Assembly: GCA_015661985.1 (NCBI GenBank)
Contig: DQVB01000391.1
Span: 1 to 43,394 of the forward strand
Length of the DNA stretch: 43,394 nt
From: Planctomycetota bacterium
Lineage (GTDB): Bacteria > Planctomycetota > Planctomycetia > Pirellulales > Thermoguttaceae
Reading direction: 5' to 3'
In this document: positions 32,471-41,618 of the stretch, piece after piece
Layout: each line of letters begins with the position of its first letter
Numbering within the stretch: position 1 is the stretch's first letter
Made by a program: the position numbers and the translations under genes
The notes under the pieces: generated by a model
Told to the model about the DNA's origin: nothing
Seen by the model: only the letters and a program-made list of their open reading frames with translations
Database searches by the model: none

Positions 32471-34345
32471 ATGTGGCGTGAATTCCTGGCCAGCGGCCAA
32501 GCGCTGGTGAAGACGTACCGTCGGCACTGGTTGCAACTGGCCGCCGTTGATTTGGCGTCCAAAGCGGCAGGTTTTATTGTGCTTGCTCCGGCGGCCGGCC
32601 TGCTAGCCCGCGCGCTGCTGGCCCTTTCCGGAAACGCTCTTCTGGCCGATCAGGACATCGTGGCGTTCCTGGCCGGACCGGTGGGCTGGGTTTTTCTTTT
32701 GGTCATCGTGTCGGCCAACCTGGCTGTTCTGGCCGTGGGTCTGTCCGCAGCGCTCGTCTACCTGGAGGCGGCGGATCACGTGGCCGGTTTTCGTTGGCCG
32801 GACGCTTTGACATTCTCGCTCCGCCGCCTTGGCAGGATCTTCGACCTGGCATGGCGAGTTGTCCTGAGGCTGGGGGCGTTGGTGGTCCCGTTTCTGGGCG
32901 CCGGTCTGCTTGTGGGCTGGATCCTTCTGAGCGAGCACGACATCAACTTCTATTTGGTTCACCGCCCGCCGGAATTGCTCATTGCCGTAGCCGTCGTTTC
33001 GGGCTTGGGGGCTGGTTATCTGGCTCTTGCGGCCGCCCTGATTGCCCGTTGGTTTTTTGCCCTTCCGTTGATTCTGCTGGAGGAGTACCCGCCGCGGCAG
33101 GCTATGGCTGAAAGTGCACGACGTTCGCAAGGCCACCGTGCGGCGGTGTTCGTGTTCATCCTCATCGTGGTGCTGGCGTTGGCGGTGTTTTCGGCGGCGA
33201 GTTCCGTTCTGGGGGCATGGGCCACGGCATGGGTGTTGGGAAGCGTCCAACGGACACCCGCCCTGTTCGTTGCGATTCTCGGTTTTGCGTTTCTGGGTTG
33301 GTCGCTGTGGCACGTGGTGCTGGGAGTTCTGGGCGACACGATCTTTGCGGCGGCCGTGGCGGTGGTCTACCGGCGTCACGGCCGCTTTGGTACTCGTCCA
33401 TCGCTGCTTGAGTCGTTCCACCCAGCCGGCCATTCCCGCCGGCTGCGCGTGCCGCGCTTCGCCCAGGGCTTGGCGATCCTGCTGGCCGTGCCCCTGGCCG
33501 GGGCCACCGGCTGGTATCTGTTGGCGCAGGTGCCTGTCGAGGAGTCGGTCGTCGTGCTGGCCCATCGCGCGGGGGCCACGGCGGCGGCGGAAAACACTTT
33601 GGCGGCCATCGAGAAAGCCATCCAGCTGGGGGCGGACTACGTGGAGATCGACGTCCAGCAGACGGCCGACGGCCATGTGGTACTCGCCCACGACCGGGAT
33701 CTGATGAGGGTGGCGGGGGTGCCCGTCGTGATAGAAGAGGCGACGCTGGAGGAGCTGAAGAGCGTGGACGTCGGGAGGTTCTTCGGGCCTCAGTGCGCCG
33801 GTCAGCGGGTACCCGAGCTGGCAGATGCCCTGTCCGCTTGTCGAGGCCGCATCGGGATGGCCATCGAACTGAAGCACTACGGCCAGGCGAACCGCCTGGA
33901 GGAAAGCGTGATCGAGTGCGTGGAGCGATTCGGCATGGCGGAAGAGGTTCTTCTTTTGTCGCTGGATCGCGGCACGGTCAGGAAGCTGAAACGGCTGCGT
34001 CCCAGCTGGCGTGTGGGCCAGTTGACGGCCGTCGCCGTGGGTGATCTGGCCAGGGATGAAGTCGATGTGCTCGCGGTGCACAGTTCGCTGGCCACCCTCT
34101 CCTTGGTCGAACGGGCCCACGGTCGGGGCCAGCAGCTGTTTGCATGGACGATCAATGACCCGGTGCTCCTGTCCGTGATGGCCAGCCGCGGTGTGGACGG
34201 CGTCATCACCGATGATGTTCAGATGGCTCGGGAGGTCCTGCGCCAGCGTGCCGAAATGACACCGCTGGAACGGCTCATGCTCGAAGCGGCCATCGTTTTG
34301 GGGCGCCAGCCCACTGTGCTCGCGCCGCGGGCCAATTCAAACTGA
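32471..34345 (+). CDS. Membrane-anchored glycerophosphodiester phosphodiesterase
   Basis: A 624-residue protein with an N-terminal membrane domain (about 1-345) of six or more helices of the GDPD-membrane type, and a C-terminal GDPD catalytic TIM barrel (about 355-600). Catalytic motifs are VVLAHRAGATAAAENTLAAIEKAIQLGADYVEIDVQQTADGHVVLAHD (active-site His, Glu and Asp) and later AIELKHY, LFAWTIND and VDGVITDD. The enzyme cleaves glycerophosphodiesters from lipid breakdown to glycerol-3-phosphate and an alcohol. The start is the ATG at 32471 with GTGAGGAG. Its stop codon overlaps the beginning of a gene fossil at 34342. It may be co-oriented with, but is 246 bp from, the sulfurtransferase gene. 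Confidence 0.9.
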   Translation: MWREFLASGQALVKTYRRHWLQLAAVDLASKAAGFIVLAPAAGLLARALLALSGNALLADQDIVAFLAGPVGWVFLLVIVSANLAVLAVGLSAALVYLEAADHVAGFRWPDALTFSLRRLGRIFDLAWRVVLRLGALVVPFLGAGLLVGWILLSEHDINFYLVHRPPELLIAVAVVSGLGAGYLALAAALIARWFFALPLILLEEYPPRQAMAESARRSQGHRAAVFVFILIVVLALAVFSAASSVLGAWATAWVLGSVQRTPALFVAILGFAFLGWSLWHVVLGVLGDTIFAAAVAVVYRRHGRFGTRPSLLESFHPAGHSRRLRVPRFAQGLAILLAVPLAGATGWYLLAQVPVEESVVVLAHRAGATAAAENTLAAIEKAIQLGADYVEIDVQQTADGHVVLAHDRDLMRVAGVPVVIEEATLEELKSVDVGRFFGPQCAGQRVPELADALSACRGRIGMAIELKHYGQANRLEESVIECVERFGMAEEVLLLSLDRGTVRKLKRLRPSWRVGQLTAVAVGDLARDEVDVLAVHSSLATLSLVERAHGRGQQLFAWTINDPVLLSVMASRGVDGVITDDVQMAREVLRQRAEMTPLERLMLEAAIVLGRQPTVLAPRANSN

Positions 34346-34428
34346 TCACGTCGGAGTCGGCGATCAACATGACCGAAGCCCAGAGCAGGGAGGTTCAGAA
34401 TCGGAATGCGGGGACGAACACGTGCTTT
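34342..34428 (+). pseudogene. Fossil of an 'INMTEAQ' family gene (paralogue of the gene at 11602-12243)
   Basis: In frame from 34342, the 29 codons give LITSESAINMTEAQSREVQN... and match residues 56-84 of the intact secreted protein at 11602-12243 at about 17 of 29 positions (INMTEAQ identical). No start, signal peptide or remainder of the gene is present. It overlaps the end of the GDPD gene by 4 bases. Confidence 0.7.
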
Positions 34429-34447
34429 CCGATGCTGTCCGCCATCG

Positions 34448-34678
34448 GAAGCCGATAGCTTTGGCGTCGGTTGGTACTACCTGGGGACCAGTTCGGAATC
34501 GGGACCTTTGGCCTCACTCGGCGGCCCCGTCGCAGACGGACAGGGCGTGGAAGTGTTCTACAATTGGGAAGTGTCACCCTGGTTTCATCTGACCACGGAC
34601 CTCCAAGTGATGGTCCCGGCCCGCAAGACCGTCGGCCCGGCCCTGGTGCTCGGCTTCCGGGCGAAAATGGATTTCTGA
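34448..34678 (+). pseudogene. C-terminal fossil of an OprB-type carbohydrate porin
   Basis: The last about 75 residues of a porin: SFGVGWYYLGTSSES, then GQGVEVFYNWEVSPWFHLTTDLQVMVPARK and VGPALVLGFRAKMDF before TGA. The GVEVFYN...PW..LT.DLQV..P and final aromatic residue are hallmarks of OprB outer-membrane barrels. The N-terminal about 350 residues are missing. It follows the 'INMTEAQ' fossil after only 20 bp, so a deletion probably fused the two remnants. Confidence 0.72.
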
Positions 34679-35272
34679 GCCAGCAGTCTACGTGCTATTC
34701 TGTGTCTGGCCATATTGGGGGACGCAGGCCCGTAGCTTCCCACTCCGGGCCTGGTGTCGGCTGACCTCCGGCCCAGCCACAGTCCAGCACCATACGGCCT
34801 CGGCAGGCCTTCCCATCGCGCGGGTAAGCGGTTTGCGTCTGGAGCAAAAGCTCTGAAAACTCCGGGATAGGGCGGAGAATCGATTACAGGGATCATCTGC
34901 CGTCTGCCGAAGGATGTAATTACCGACGGTTTTGCGGACTGGGCGTTCTGTGCGCATCGGCCGGTTATTCCGGTTACTGTGGTTGTGAGGGGGCTTGGCT
35001 ACCGGAGACGGTCCGGTTTTTCGGCGTGTCGAGCCCTTCCCGGGTCCAGTGCGGAAATGTCCAACGGTGTGCGGTAGAAGACAGGACCGTTCCACTGCCG
35101 GACACCGGCTGGGCAACCTTTTGGTCACCGTGGGCGGGGTTGTGCAGCTCCGGGGCGCCGCGAGGTGAAGCTCCGTTGGAGACAGAGAGCTGGCGTTTGT
35201 GGGCGCAGCAGGGGGCCTCGCCGCGGAGAATCCTATGGGGACGTGGGTTCATGGAAGACGTGGGTTCATGGA
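34679..35272. other. Intergenic region with dispersed repeat copy B
   Basis: Between the porin fossil and the outer-membrane factor gene. It carries repeat copy B (35001-35077) and a 17-bp tandem duplication at 35240-35273. No gene is seen. Confidence 0.45.
35001..35077. repeat. Dispersed intergenic repeat, copy B
   Basis: Gapless partner of 23980-24060. It begins with ACCGGA-GACGG-TCCGGT and a TTTTT tract, so on the plus strand it resembles a small terminator or RNA 5' hairpin. Shared blocks with copy A include AGACGGT, GTGTCGAG, CTTCCCGGG and GCGGAAATG. Confidence 0.6.
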
Positions 35273-35273
35273 A
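35240..35273. repeat. 17-bp tandem duplication
   Basis: GACGTGGGTTCATGGAA occurs twice in a row (35240-35256 and 35257-35273), immediately before the possible ATG at 35273 of the outer-membrane factor gene. It is probably a recent slippage duplication. Confidence 0.75.
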
Positions 35274-35311
35274 TGTCGCCTTTGCAGGGGCGGTGTTTGC
35301 CGGCGTGGTTG

Positions 35312-36226
35312 ATGCGGAGCAACGCAGCCGCTTTGCTGGTGGTGGTTGCGGTTCTGGTGGCTGGCTCCGGGTGTACGGGTATCGGCCGCTGGGCTCGTCA
35401 GGGCTTCAAGGTGGGCCCGGATTACTTGCGGCCGTCCGCGCCGGTGGCTGAGGAGTGGATCGACTTCCAGGATCCAAGTATTGTCAACGAGCCGGCCGTC
35501 GATAGCAGCTGGTGGAGCGTGTTCGGCGATCCCCATCTCGACGAGCTGATCAACAGGGCTTCGCTCCAGAACTTGACGCTCCAAAGCGCGGGCACGCGCA
35601 TCCTGGAGGCGCGTGCCCGGCTGAACATCGCCCGCGGCAACCTGGCTCCGCAGATCCAGCAGGCCTTTGGAGACTGTGCGCGGATCAACACGTCGACCAC
35701 GGCGGCCGACGTGCTTCCGATCAACGACTACGACACTTGGGACGTCGGCTTCAATGCTTCCTGGGAGCTGGACTTCTGGGGACGATTCCGCCGGGCGATC
35801 GAGTCTGAGGAGGCCCTGCTGAACGCGGAGATCGAGAACTACGACAGCGTGCTCGTGCTGCTGCAGGCGGAAGTGGCCACAGCGTACATCCAGTATCGCA
35901 CGCTTCAGGAGCGGCTGGAGGTGGCGAAAGAGAATGTGGAACTCCAGAGACGCTCGCTCGAGATCGCCGACGTTCGCTTCCGCAACGGACAGGTGACCGA
36001 ACTGGATGTGGCCCAGGCCAAAGAGAACCTGGCGGCCACCGAATCGGTGATCCCCGATCTCGAGAGCAGGATCCGCCAGACGGGCAACGCCCTTTGCGTG
36101 CTGTTGGGCGTGCCGCCACACGACATGGGCGAAGAGCTCGGCGAGCGACCGGTCCCCGAGCCGCCGGGCGGAGGCCCGTACGGACGTATCGCGCTGACAA
36201 GCCACGCCACGAGTACGGCCAGATAG
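35312..36226 (+). pseudogene. Truncated outer-membrane efflux factor (NodT/OprM-type lipoprotein)
   Basis: This starts like an outer-membrane factor of an RND pump: a lipoprotein signal (MRSNAAALLVVVAVLVAGSGC, lipobox Cys near 21), VGPDYLRPSAPVAEEW, DSSWWSVFGDPHLDELINRA, LEARARLNIARGNLAPQI, WELDFWGRFRRAIE and AEVATAYIQYRTLQERLEVA. Family similarity stops at about 36169 (RPVPEPP), where intact relatives continue with GIPADLLRRRPDVR and another half protein. The remaining codons to 36226 read the antisense of the neighbouring channel gene. About 285 of an expected 450-500 residues remain. An ATG at 35273 is an alternative start; neither has a good ribosome site. Confidence 0.8.
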
Positions 36227-36873
36227 AACTGCCCCAACACGGATTGCATCCACGCGATGGTTCGCGCCAGCGGCGATTGCGGCACGACGTCGCCGTAACC
36301 CAGGGTGGACATCGTCACAAAGCTGAAATACACTGCCTCCGAAAACGGCGCGATCGGTTTACCGGGTTCACCCTGTGGCTGCTCCTCAACGGCCTCGCGG
36401 CCGGGAAACGACAACGACTCCCGGTCGATGCGCTCGGTTGCCCAATACATCTCGGCGAAGGCCATCCCCAGCAGCAGGTACGCGCACACGCTGCCGAAGA
36501 CCGAGTGGACGGTGGCCATGTACTTCCTGAAGATGGTGGCGATGAGATTGACCGCGATGATTGTGTAGAAAACCGCTCCCACCACGCAGCTTGCCACAAA
36601 GAGCATTGGGAAGCTCACGACAAGCGTTGCCCAAGTGGCTGGCACGGCCAAAAGCGCCAGGGCGAGACTGGGAAAGAAAACCCGCGGACACGTGCGACTG
36701 GCAAATACACCGAATACCAGCACGGCCGTTGTGCCCGCGTGGATGAGAACTCGGCCACCAAAACGCGGCTCCAAAGCGGGAGCGACCAACAGAGCGAAGA
36801 GTAGTGAAATGAGCAGCAACGCCAGGTTACTGCTGTCAGGTGACAATGTCGCTCGATTCGCGTCGGCAGACAT
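35905..36873 (-). CDS. Two-pore-helix type potassium channel (ion_trans_2), 3' end rearranged
   Basis: The open frame has 322 codons, but only about the first 230 look native. Four hydrophobic segments (about 16-34, 41-58, 68-85, 88-112) precede a pore module: helix VCAYLLLGMAFAEMYW, pore loop with the selectivity filter TMSTLGYGDVV, and the last helix SVLGQFYLAVLVAWLVSAI. TLGYGD predicts K+ selectivity. After SAIRPYG the frame reads the antisense of the truncated outer-membrane factor (about 36170-36195 is the joint), adding about 85 foreign residues. The pore is intact, so a functional channel with a strange tail is possible. The start is the ATG at 36873. Confidence 0.75.
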   Translation of the reverse strand: MSADANRATLSPDSSNLALLLISLLFALLVAPALEPRFGGRVLIHAGTTAVLVFGVFASRTCPRVFFPSLALALLAVPATWATLVVSFPMLFVASCVVGAVFYTIIAVNLIATIFRKYMATVHSVFGSVCAYLLLGMAFAEMYWATERIDRESLSFPGREAVEEQPQGEPGKPIAPFSEAVYFSFVTMSTLGYGDVVPQSPLARTIAWMQSVLGQFYLAVLVAWLVSAIRPYGPPPGGSGTGRSPSSSPMSCGGTPNSTQRALPVWRILLSRSGITDSVAARFSLAWATSSSVTCPLRKRTSAISSERLWSSTFSFATSSRS

Positions 36874-36912
36874 GACAGATCATGTACCTCATGCGCGTTG
36901 CCTGAGCGTGTA

Positions 36913-37530
36913 TCAAAGCAGCAGGAAACACATCCAAACGACGATCGCAGGAACCAACGCCGCCGCGAGCAGGCCCAGCGGAGAGACCGCCTCGCCGAAG
37001 TGGTGCTTCAGGAGGAACTGCCCGGCCGGATTCGGGGCGTTGGCGATGATCGTCAGCCCGCCGCCGGCGACGGCCAGCATGATCGATTCCACCAGCTTCA
37101 AGGTCGGCCGCGTCGCGGCGAGCGTCATGATCACCACGACGAACGCCGCCTCGGTGAAGTTTACGTCATGGCTCACATACTGGACTACCGTGCCCCAGTC
37201 GTAGAACGCGGCGATCGCCACCATCAGGACGACCGCCCAAAGGCCGAACACGACCTCGACTTCACCCAGAAAATGAAGCAGCTCGGCCAGCGGGTCCAAT
37301 GATTCGCGCGGGGCTTCGCCACGGCGGATCTTCTCCGCATGCGCGTCGCGCCGTCGGTGTGAGATGACCGTGAATTTCCCAGCCAGGAGAGTGTGAATAA
37401 TGGCGGCAAGGAATATCAGCGATGCGGCAAGATTAAACGGTTCCCGGGCGATGCGATACAGGAGAATCTGCGGTACACCGGCAAGGCCCGCATCACCATA
37501 GCTGTCGAGGTTTCGCGGGAAGTCGGGAGG
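36913..37530 (-). pseudogene. Remnant of a putative Na+/H+ antiporter with a missing middle
   Basis: A minus-strand frame reads PFNLAASLIFLAAIIHTLLAGKFTVISHRRRDAHAEKI, then LDPLAELLHFLGEVEVVFGLWAVVLM, VNFTEAAFVVVIMTLAATRPTLKLVESIM, and directly after that GGGLTIIANAPNPAGQFLLKHHFG and a C-terminal helix. These are the N-terminal third and C-terminal end of the antiporter family with PF07399-like motifs, joined in frame near SIM-LAV with perhaps 200 residues lost. No start codon is present: the upstream side is joined to the truncated RND gene near 37500-37530. Confidence 0.65.
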
Positions 37531-37807
37531 TGGAGGTGAAGAAGAGCCCGCGGTCGGACTTGGATTCGACCTCCTCGAGCTGCCCGAGCTGCTGGACCGC
37601 CTTTTCGATCTCGTCGGAGACCTCGGTTTCGACCTCCTGGGCCGTGGCCCCGGGATAGGGCGTGATGACCAGGGCTTCCTTGATCGTGAACTCGGGATCC
37701 TCCAGGCGCGGCAGGTTGTTGAACGAGATGATTCCGCCGACGAAAAACACGGTGGCCAGCACCAGCGTGGTCGTCTTGTTGCGAATGGCCAGTTCAGCGA
37801 GGTTCAT
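37493..37807 (-). pseudogene. Truncated RND efflux pump (HAE1/AcrB type), N-terminal end only
   Basis: This begins MNLAELAIRNKTTTLVLATVFFVGGIISFNNLPRLEDPEFTIKEALVITPYPGATAQEVETEVSDEIEKAVQQL, the first membrane helix and porter segment of a pump normally over 1000 residues long. Similarity ends at about SKSDRGL (near 37540), after which the frame runs into antiporter sequence and stops. It lies 19 bp after the membrane-fusion gene, the normal order of an RND operon. Confidence 0.82.
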
Positions 37808-37826
37808 GGAGAAGCAGCTCCCAGCG

Positions 37827-38906
37827 TCAAGGTTCGTACTTGCGGACTTGCATGCCCTCCCGGAGCAGCATCACCCCGGAAATCGCCACCATGTCGCCCT
37901 GTTTGACGCCGCCTTTCAGGAGCACGCGGTCGCCGGTCAGGGGCCCGAGCTGGACCGGGCACCTGGCGACCTTCATGCCGTCCGGATCGACCTTCCACAC
38001 GTAGGACTGCTTGTTCTCGTCGGCCTGGACCGCGGTGACCGGGACCGACCACGCGCTTTTCGGATCGATGACGATGCGCACGCGCGCGGTCATGCCGGGC
38101 AGGATGTTCACGTCCTTCGGGTTCTCGAAGATCAACTTGACCGGGAACGTCCGGGTGATCCGATCGGCGGTCATGGCGTATTCCTTGATGGCGGCCGGGA
38201 ACTCGCGGTCGGGGATGGCGCTGACGATCACCTTGGGCGCGAGGCGTTGGGTGGTCTGTTCCTTGGTCTCGCTCCGGCCCTTGCCCCGCACGAAATCGCG
38301 TTCCGGGACGGCGACCTCGATCTCCAGTTTGGAGATGTCCTGCAGGATGAGCACCGGCTGCTTGGCCAGGACGTTGGCGAAGTCCTCGACCAGCTTGCGG
38401 GCCATGACGCCGGCGAACGGGGCCCGGAGCTCGGTGTCGGCGACCGCTTTCTGGGCGATCTCCAGGTGTGCCTGGGCCACTTTCAACGCGCGGCGGTCGC
38501 GTTCGATCTCGTCGGCCGGGATCGCGCCGGGGTCTTCCTTGAAGATGTTCTGGCTGCGCGTGAGATCGGCTTGGGCCTTTTCCAGATTGGCCTTGGCGAC
38601 CTTCAATTCCGCTTAGTAATCCCGCGGATCCAGGCGGGCGAGCACGGCATCTTTTTCCACGCGATCCCCTTCCCGCACCAGGAACTCGGCGACGCGCCCG
38701 ACCACTTCGAACCCCATCTCCGCGGTCTGGTGCGCCCGGATCGTTCCGGGATACTCGATGATGGCCTCGGGCTCGAGCGACCCGATGACGTGAATTTTCA
38801 CGGGCCGGACCGGCGGTTCCGGCTCCGCCGGCGGTTCGCCGCATCCGGCGGCGAACAGCCCACAACCCAGGCTGAGGTCCAAAGTGAAACGTCGGATCGT
38901 CTCCAT
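37827..38906 (-). pseudogene. RND membrane fusion protein with an in-frame stop codon
   Basis: Read through, this is a 359-codon periplasmic adaptor: lipoprotein signal METIRRFTLDLSLGCGLFAAGC, biotinyl-lipoyl half with MGFEVVGRVAEFLVREGDRVEKDAVLARLDPRDY, a helical hairpin (AELKVAKANLEKAQADLTRSQ), a second lipoyl half (LRAPFAGVMARKLVEDF) and the beta-barrel and proximal domains to VRKYEP. A TAA at 38613-38615 interrupts it right after DPRDY, where relatives have a codon such as CAA or GAA, so one base change explains it. The frame is otherwise intact, implying a recent mutation or a sequencing error. The start is the ATG at 38906 with AAGGCGAG. Confidence 0.82.
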
Positions 38907-39136
38907 GAAGCTCGCCTTGCGTCTGAGAGATTCGATTTCAAGTGATACCAGGTGCAGAACTCGTGCAACGCGTTCGCCCCAGCCAAGCGGCCAAGTTCGG
39001 TCCGCGGCGGGGCGTTGTGGGCAAAAGCTCCCGCCAACGCTGCCCCGAGCCCAGGACGCTTTCCCGGGCCGGTGGGGTGAGCCCGCTGGCCGGTCCGCCA
39101 GCCCCCGTTGGGGGCTCGCACCGAGGGACCGCGTGC

Positions 39137-41428
39137 CTATTGGCGGTCATCGCGTCGCCTTTCCGATACTTGCAGGCACACCTGCCGGCCATCCGGTATC
39201 AATCGCACATCCAGCGGGCCTTGCAAGTCGTCATGTTTCCAGTAGGTATGGCGGAACGGCAGGGAGAACTGAATCCCCTGTTCCTCGAAGGCCTTGAAGA
39301 TCTCGAAATTCGCCTTTTCGGAGAATTCCAGGAATTTCCACAGCTCGGGAGGTGTAAACCAGTACATGATACGGATATTGAACGAGTCCGGGTTGAACTC
39401 GTTGAAATAGACACGGGGCGGATACTCAGGGTCCATGCCCTCCTGGTTTTCCAGCACGGCCCGGACGGCGGCCACGGCCTTTTGGATCTTTTCGCGGGGG
39501 GTATCCAGGGGAATGTGGAGATCCGTGATCCGGCTGATGTGTTTGCGCTTGCCGATATTCTGGATCTCGGCCTCGGCCATCTGGTCGTTAGGGATCGAGA
39601 TCAGGTTGTTCGTCAGGAACTCACGGAGCTTTGTCGAGCGCAGCCCGATTTCTTCGACAATCCCATCTTGGCCGTTGACGATGATCCGTTCCCCGACACG
39701 GTACGGCTTGTCCAGCAGGACGGTAACGGTACCGAAGAGCCCTTTGATCATGCCCTGGGCCGACAGCGCGATGGCCAGGCCGCCGATGCCGGCACTGGCC
39801 AACAGTGTCGTGATGGGCAGGCCCAGGTATCTTCCCCCTTCCAGGAATATGATGGCCGCCGCGACGAGTCCCAAGCCGCGGCAGAGAATGCGGATCAAGT
39901 AGACGTCAACACCGCGGAGTCGGGTTCGTGACATGGCGACGACGGCGTCGGCCAGACGGCTGGTGGCAGCCAGAACGACGATGATCACGGCCAGCAGGAA
40001 AGCCATGTTCGCCGCAAAGTTGATGGCGTAGAGGGCCTTGCCGCGTACGCTCAGGTACTCCATGACGACATGCTTGAACAGCAGGGGCACGCACATGGCC
40101 AGCAGGGCGAACAGCAGGGTGACCCAGTACCGCAGCAGGCTGTGTCGGCGCATAAGGGACCCCCGCGCTCGCCCCGCGCGATAGCAGAGGAGCATGGTGA
40201 TCAGGGCCAGTGGGGTAATCAGGATCATTCCGGCCCACTGCCACACGGCCATGCCGTAGACGCGGTGGCGGACCCAGAAAGGGAGCGAGTCGATCCAGGC
40301 GGCCACGGTCGGGTTGTGGGGAGAGTCCAGCCACCACTGATAAAGGCCCTTGGACACCGGACGGCCCTCGCTCCGATAGGGCAGATCCCTGACCTTCTCG
40401 TAGATTTCCGGCGCACGATTGACGGTCTCGGACGAAAAGAGGTATTCACCTTTCTGTGGCCCTTCGGTCATCCGCACGATGGTGATTTGGGTATTGGGCA
40501 CTTGCCAGCGGGCGAGGGGTTCGCCGTTGTCCGTTGCGCCCAGTTCCTCCGGGCCGGGTATCTGTTCGGCCGGCGGCAGTTCGACCCGGTCGAGGATCTC
40601 CTTCAGGCATACGGCCGCCTCGGCGGCATAGTCCTGGCGGTAATACTCCGGCACAGCGCTCAGATCCAGGCAGCTGTAGATGCGCATGACCTTCGGCACG
40701 AACGTCTGATCGCCGGCTTTGATGTGTCTTCCGGCGATGATCATCTCATAGATCTCGTTCACTGTAGTGATGAACAACGTCATCGTGCCGCGAGGGCTCG
40801 AAGTGTCCGCGGAAAGCTTGGGCTGCCGTTTGGTCATAGCCGTGTAACGGTCGAGAAGACCCGGCGAGACTTCCGGCCCCTCGGTGCGGTATGGCAAAGC
40901 CTTAACCGCGCTGTAGAACGTGGCAGCCTCTCGGACCGTTTCGGCCGAAAAGCGATACTCGCCCTCGTGCTGCCCTTCTGCCACCCGTACGATCATCAGC
41001 CGGGTGTCAGGGATCCGCCACCGGGCAAGGGGCTCGTCCTGTTCCGCCCTCTCCACCGCTTCCCGGCCCGGGATCTCCTCCTCGGGAGGCAGCGGGATCC
41101 GGTCCAAGACCTCTTTCAGATAGACTGCCGATTTCACCCCGACCGACTCGCGGAGATCCACGGGCAACTCGGTCAGGTCCAGACAATCCTGGATACGTTG
41201 CATCGGGGCGAGCATCTTCGAGGCGATGTCTTCGGTGGACGGTTCCGCCTTCGTCAGTTCGTAGAGCTCAATACACGCCTCGACGAAGCTGCGCAACATC
41301 CCCCGCGGGCTCGATGTGTCCGACGGCTGAAGCGGGGGCCGCGTGGTCCGTTCGGCCTCGCCAGCCACAATCAGTCCCACTGCAAAAAATCCCCAGATCA
41401 TGATTGTGAAACGAAACGTGACACTCAT
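39137..41428 (-). CDS. MscS-family mechanosensitive channel with duplicated periplasmic domain
   Basis: A 763-residue protein with a signal peptide (residues 1-24). Residues 37-193 and 208-364 are a tandem duplication of a roughly 157-residue domain: both start DTSSPRG, share CLDL, LKEVLDR/LKEILDR, GEYRFSAETV/GEYLFSSETV and LPYRTEG/LPYRSEG. Membrane helices follow from about 385 to 600, ending in the pore-lining ASAGIGGLAIALSAQGMIKGLFGTVTVLLDKPYRVGERI. The MscS beta domain has VNGQDGIVEEIGLRSTKLREFLTNNLISIPNDQMA, and a cytoplasmic alpha-beta domain ends the protein. It would release solutes on hypo-osmotic shock; the duplicated domain may gate or anchor it. The start is the ATG at 41428. Confidence 0.88.
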   Translation of the reverse strand: MSVTFRFTIMIWGFFAVGLIVAGEAERTTRPPLQPSDTSSPRGMLRSFVEACIELYELTKAEPSTEDIASKMLAPMQRIQDCLDLTELPVDLRESVGVKSAVYLKEVLDRIPLPPEEEIPGREAVERAEQDEPLARWRIPDTRLMIVRVAEGQHEGEYRFSAETVREAATFYSAVKALPYRTEGPEVSPGLLDRYTAMTKRQPKLSADTSSPRGTMTLFITTVNEIYEMIIAGRHIKAGDQTFVPKVMRIYSCLDLSAVPEYYRQDYAAEAAVCLKEILDRVELPPAEQIPGPEELGATDNGEPLARWQVPNTQITIVRMTEGPQKGEYLFSSETVNRAPEIYEKVRDLPYRSEGRPVSKGLYQWWLDSPHNPTVAAWIDSLPFWVRHRVYGMAVWQWAGMILITPLALITMLLCYRAGRARGSLMRRHSLLRYWVTLLFALLAMCVPLLFKHVVMEYLSVRGKALYAINFAANMAFLLAVIIVVLAATSRLADAVVAMSRTRLRGVDVYLIRILCRGLGLVAAAIIFLEGGRYLGLPITTLLASAGIGGLAIALSAQGMIKGLFGTVTVLLDKPYRVGERIIVNGQDGIVEEIGLRSTKLREFLTNNLISIPNDQMAEAEIQNIGKRKHISRITDLHIPLDTPREKIQKAVAAVRAVLENQEGMDPEYPPRVYFNEFNPDSFNIRIMYWFTPPELWKFLEFSEKANFEIFKAFEEQGIQFSLPFRHTYWKHDDLQGPLDVRLIPDGRQVCLQVSERRRDDRQ

Positions 41429-41618
41429 CGGTCTGTTCCCGAAATGCTGTCTGGACGACTCCAGCGCCGGGTGGAGTAAACGCCAGCTCAGCCGACGCAA
41501 GGGTGATGCTCGGCCGAGCCGTCGAAAGCCCAACGCATCGCCGCGCTCCCAGCCGGCGGTAGCCGAAAGGCGCCTGGGCGCGGGTGCCCGACTGCTGTTC
41601 GTGTGATCTGTTGAAGCC

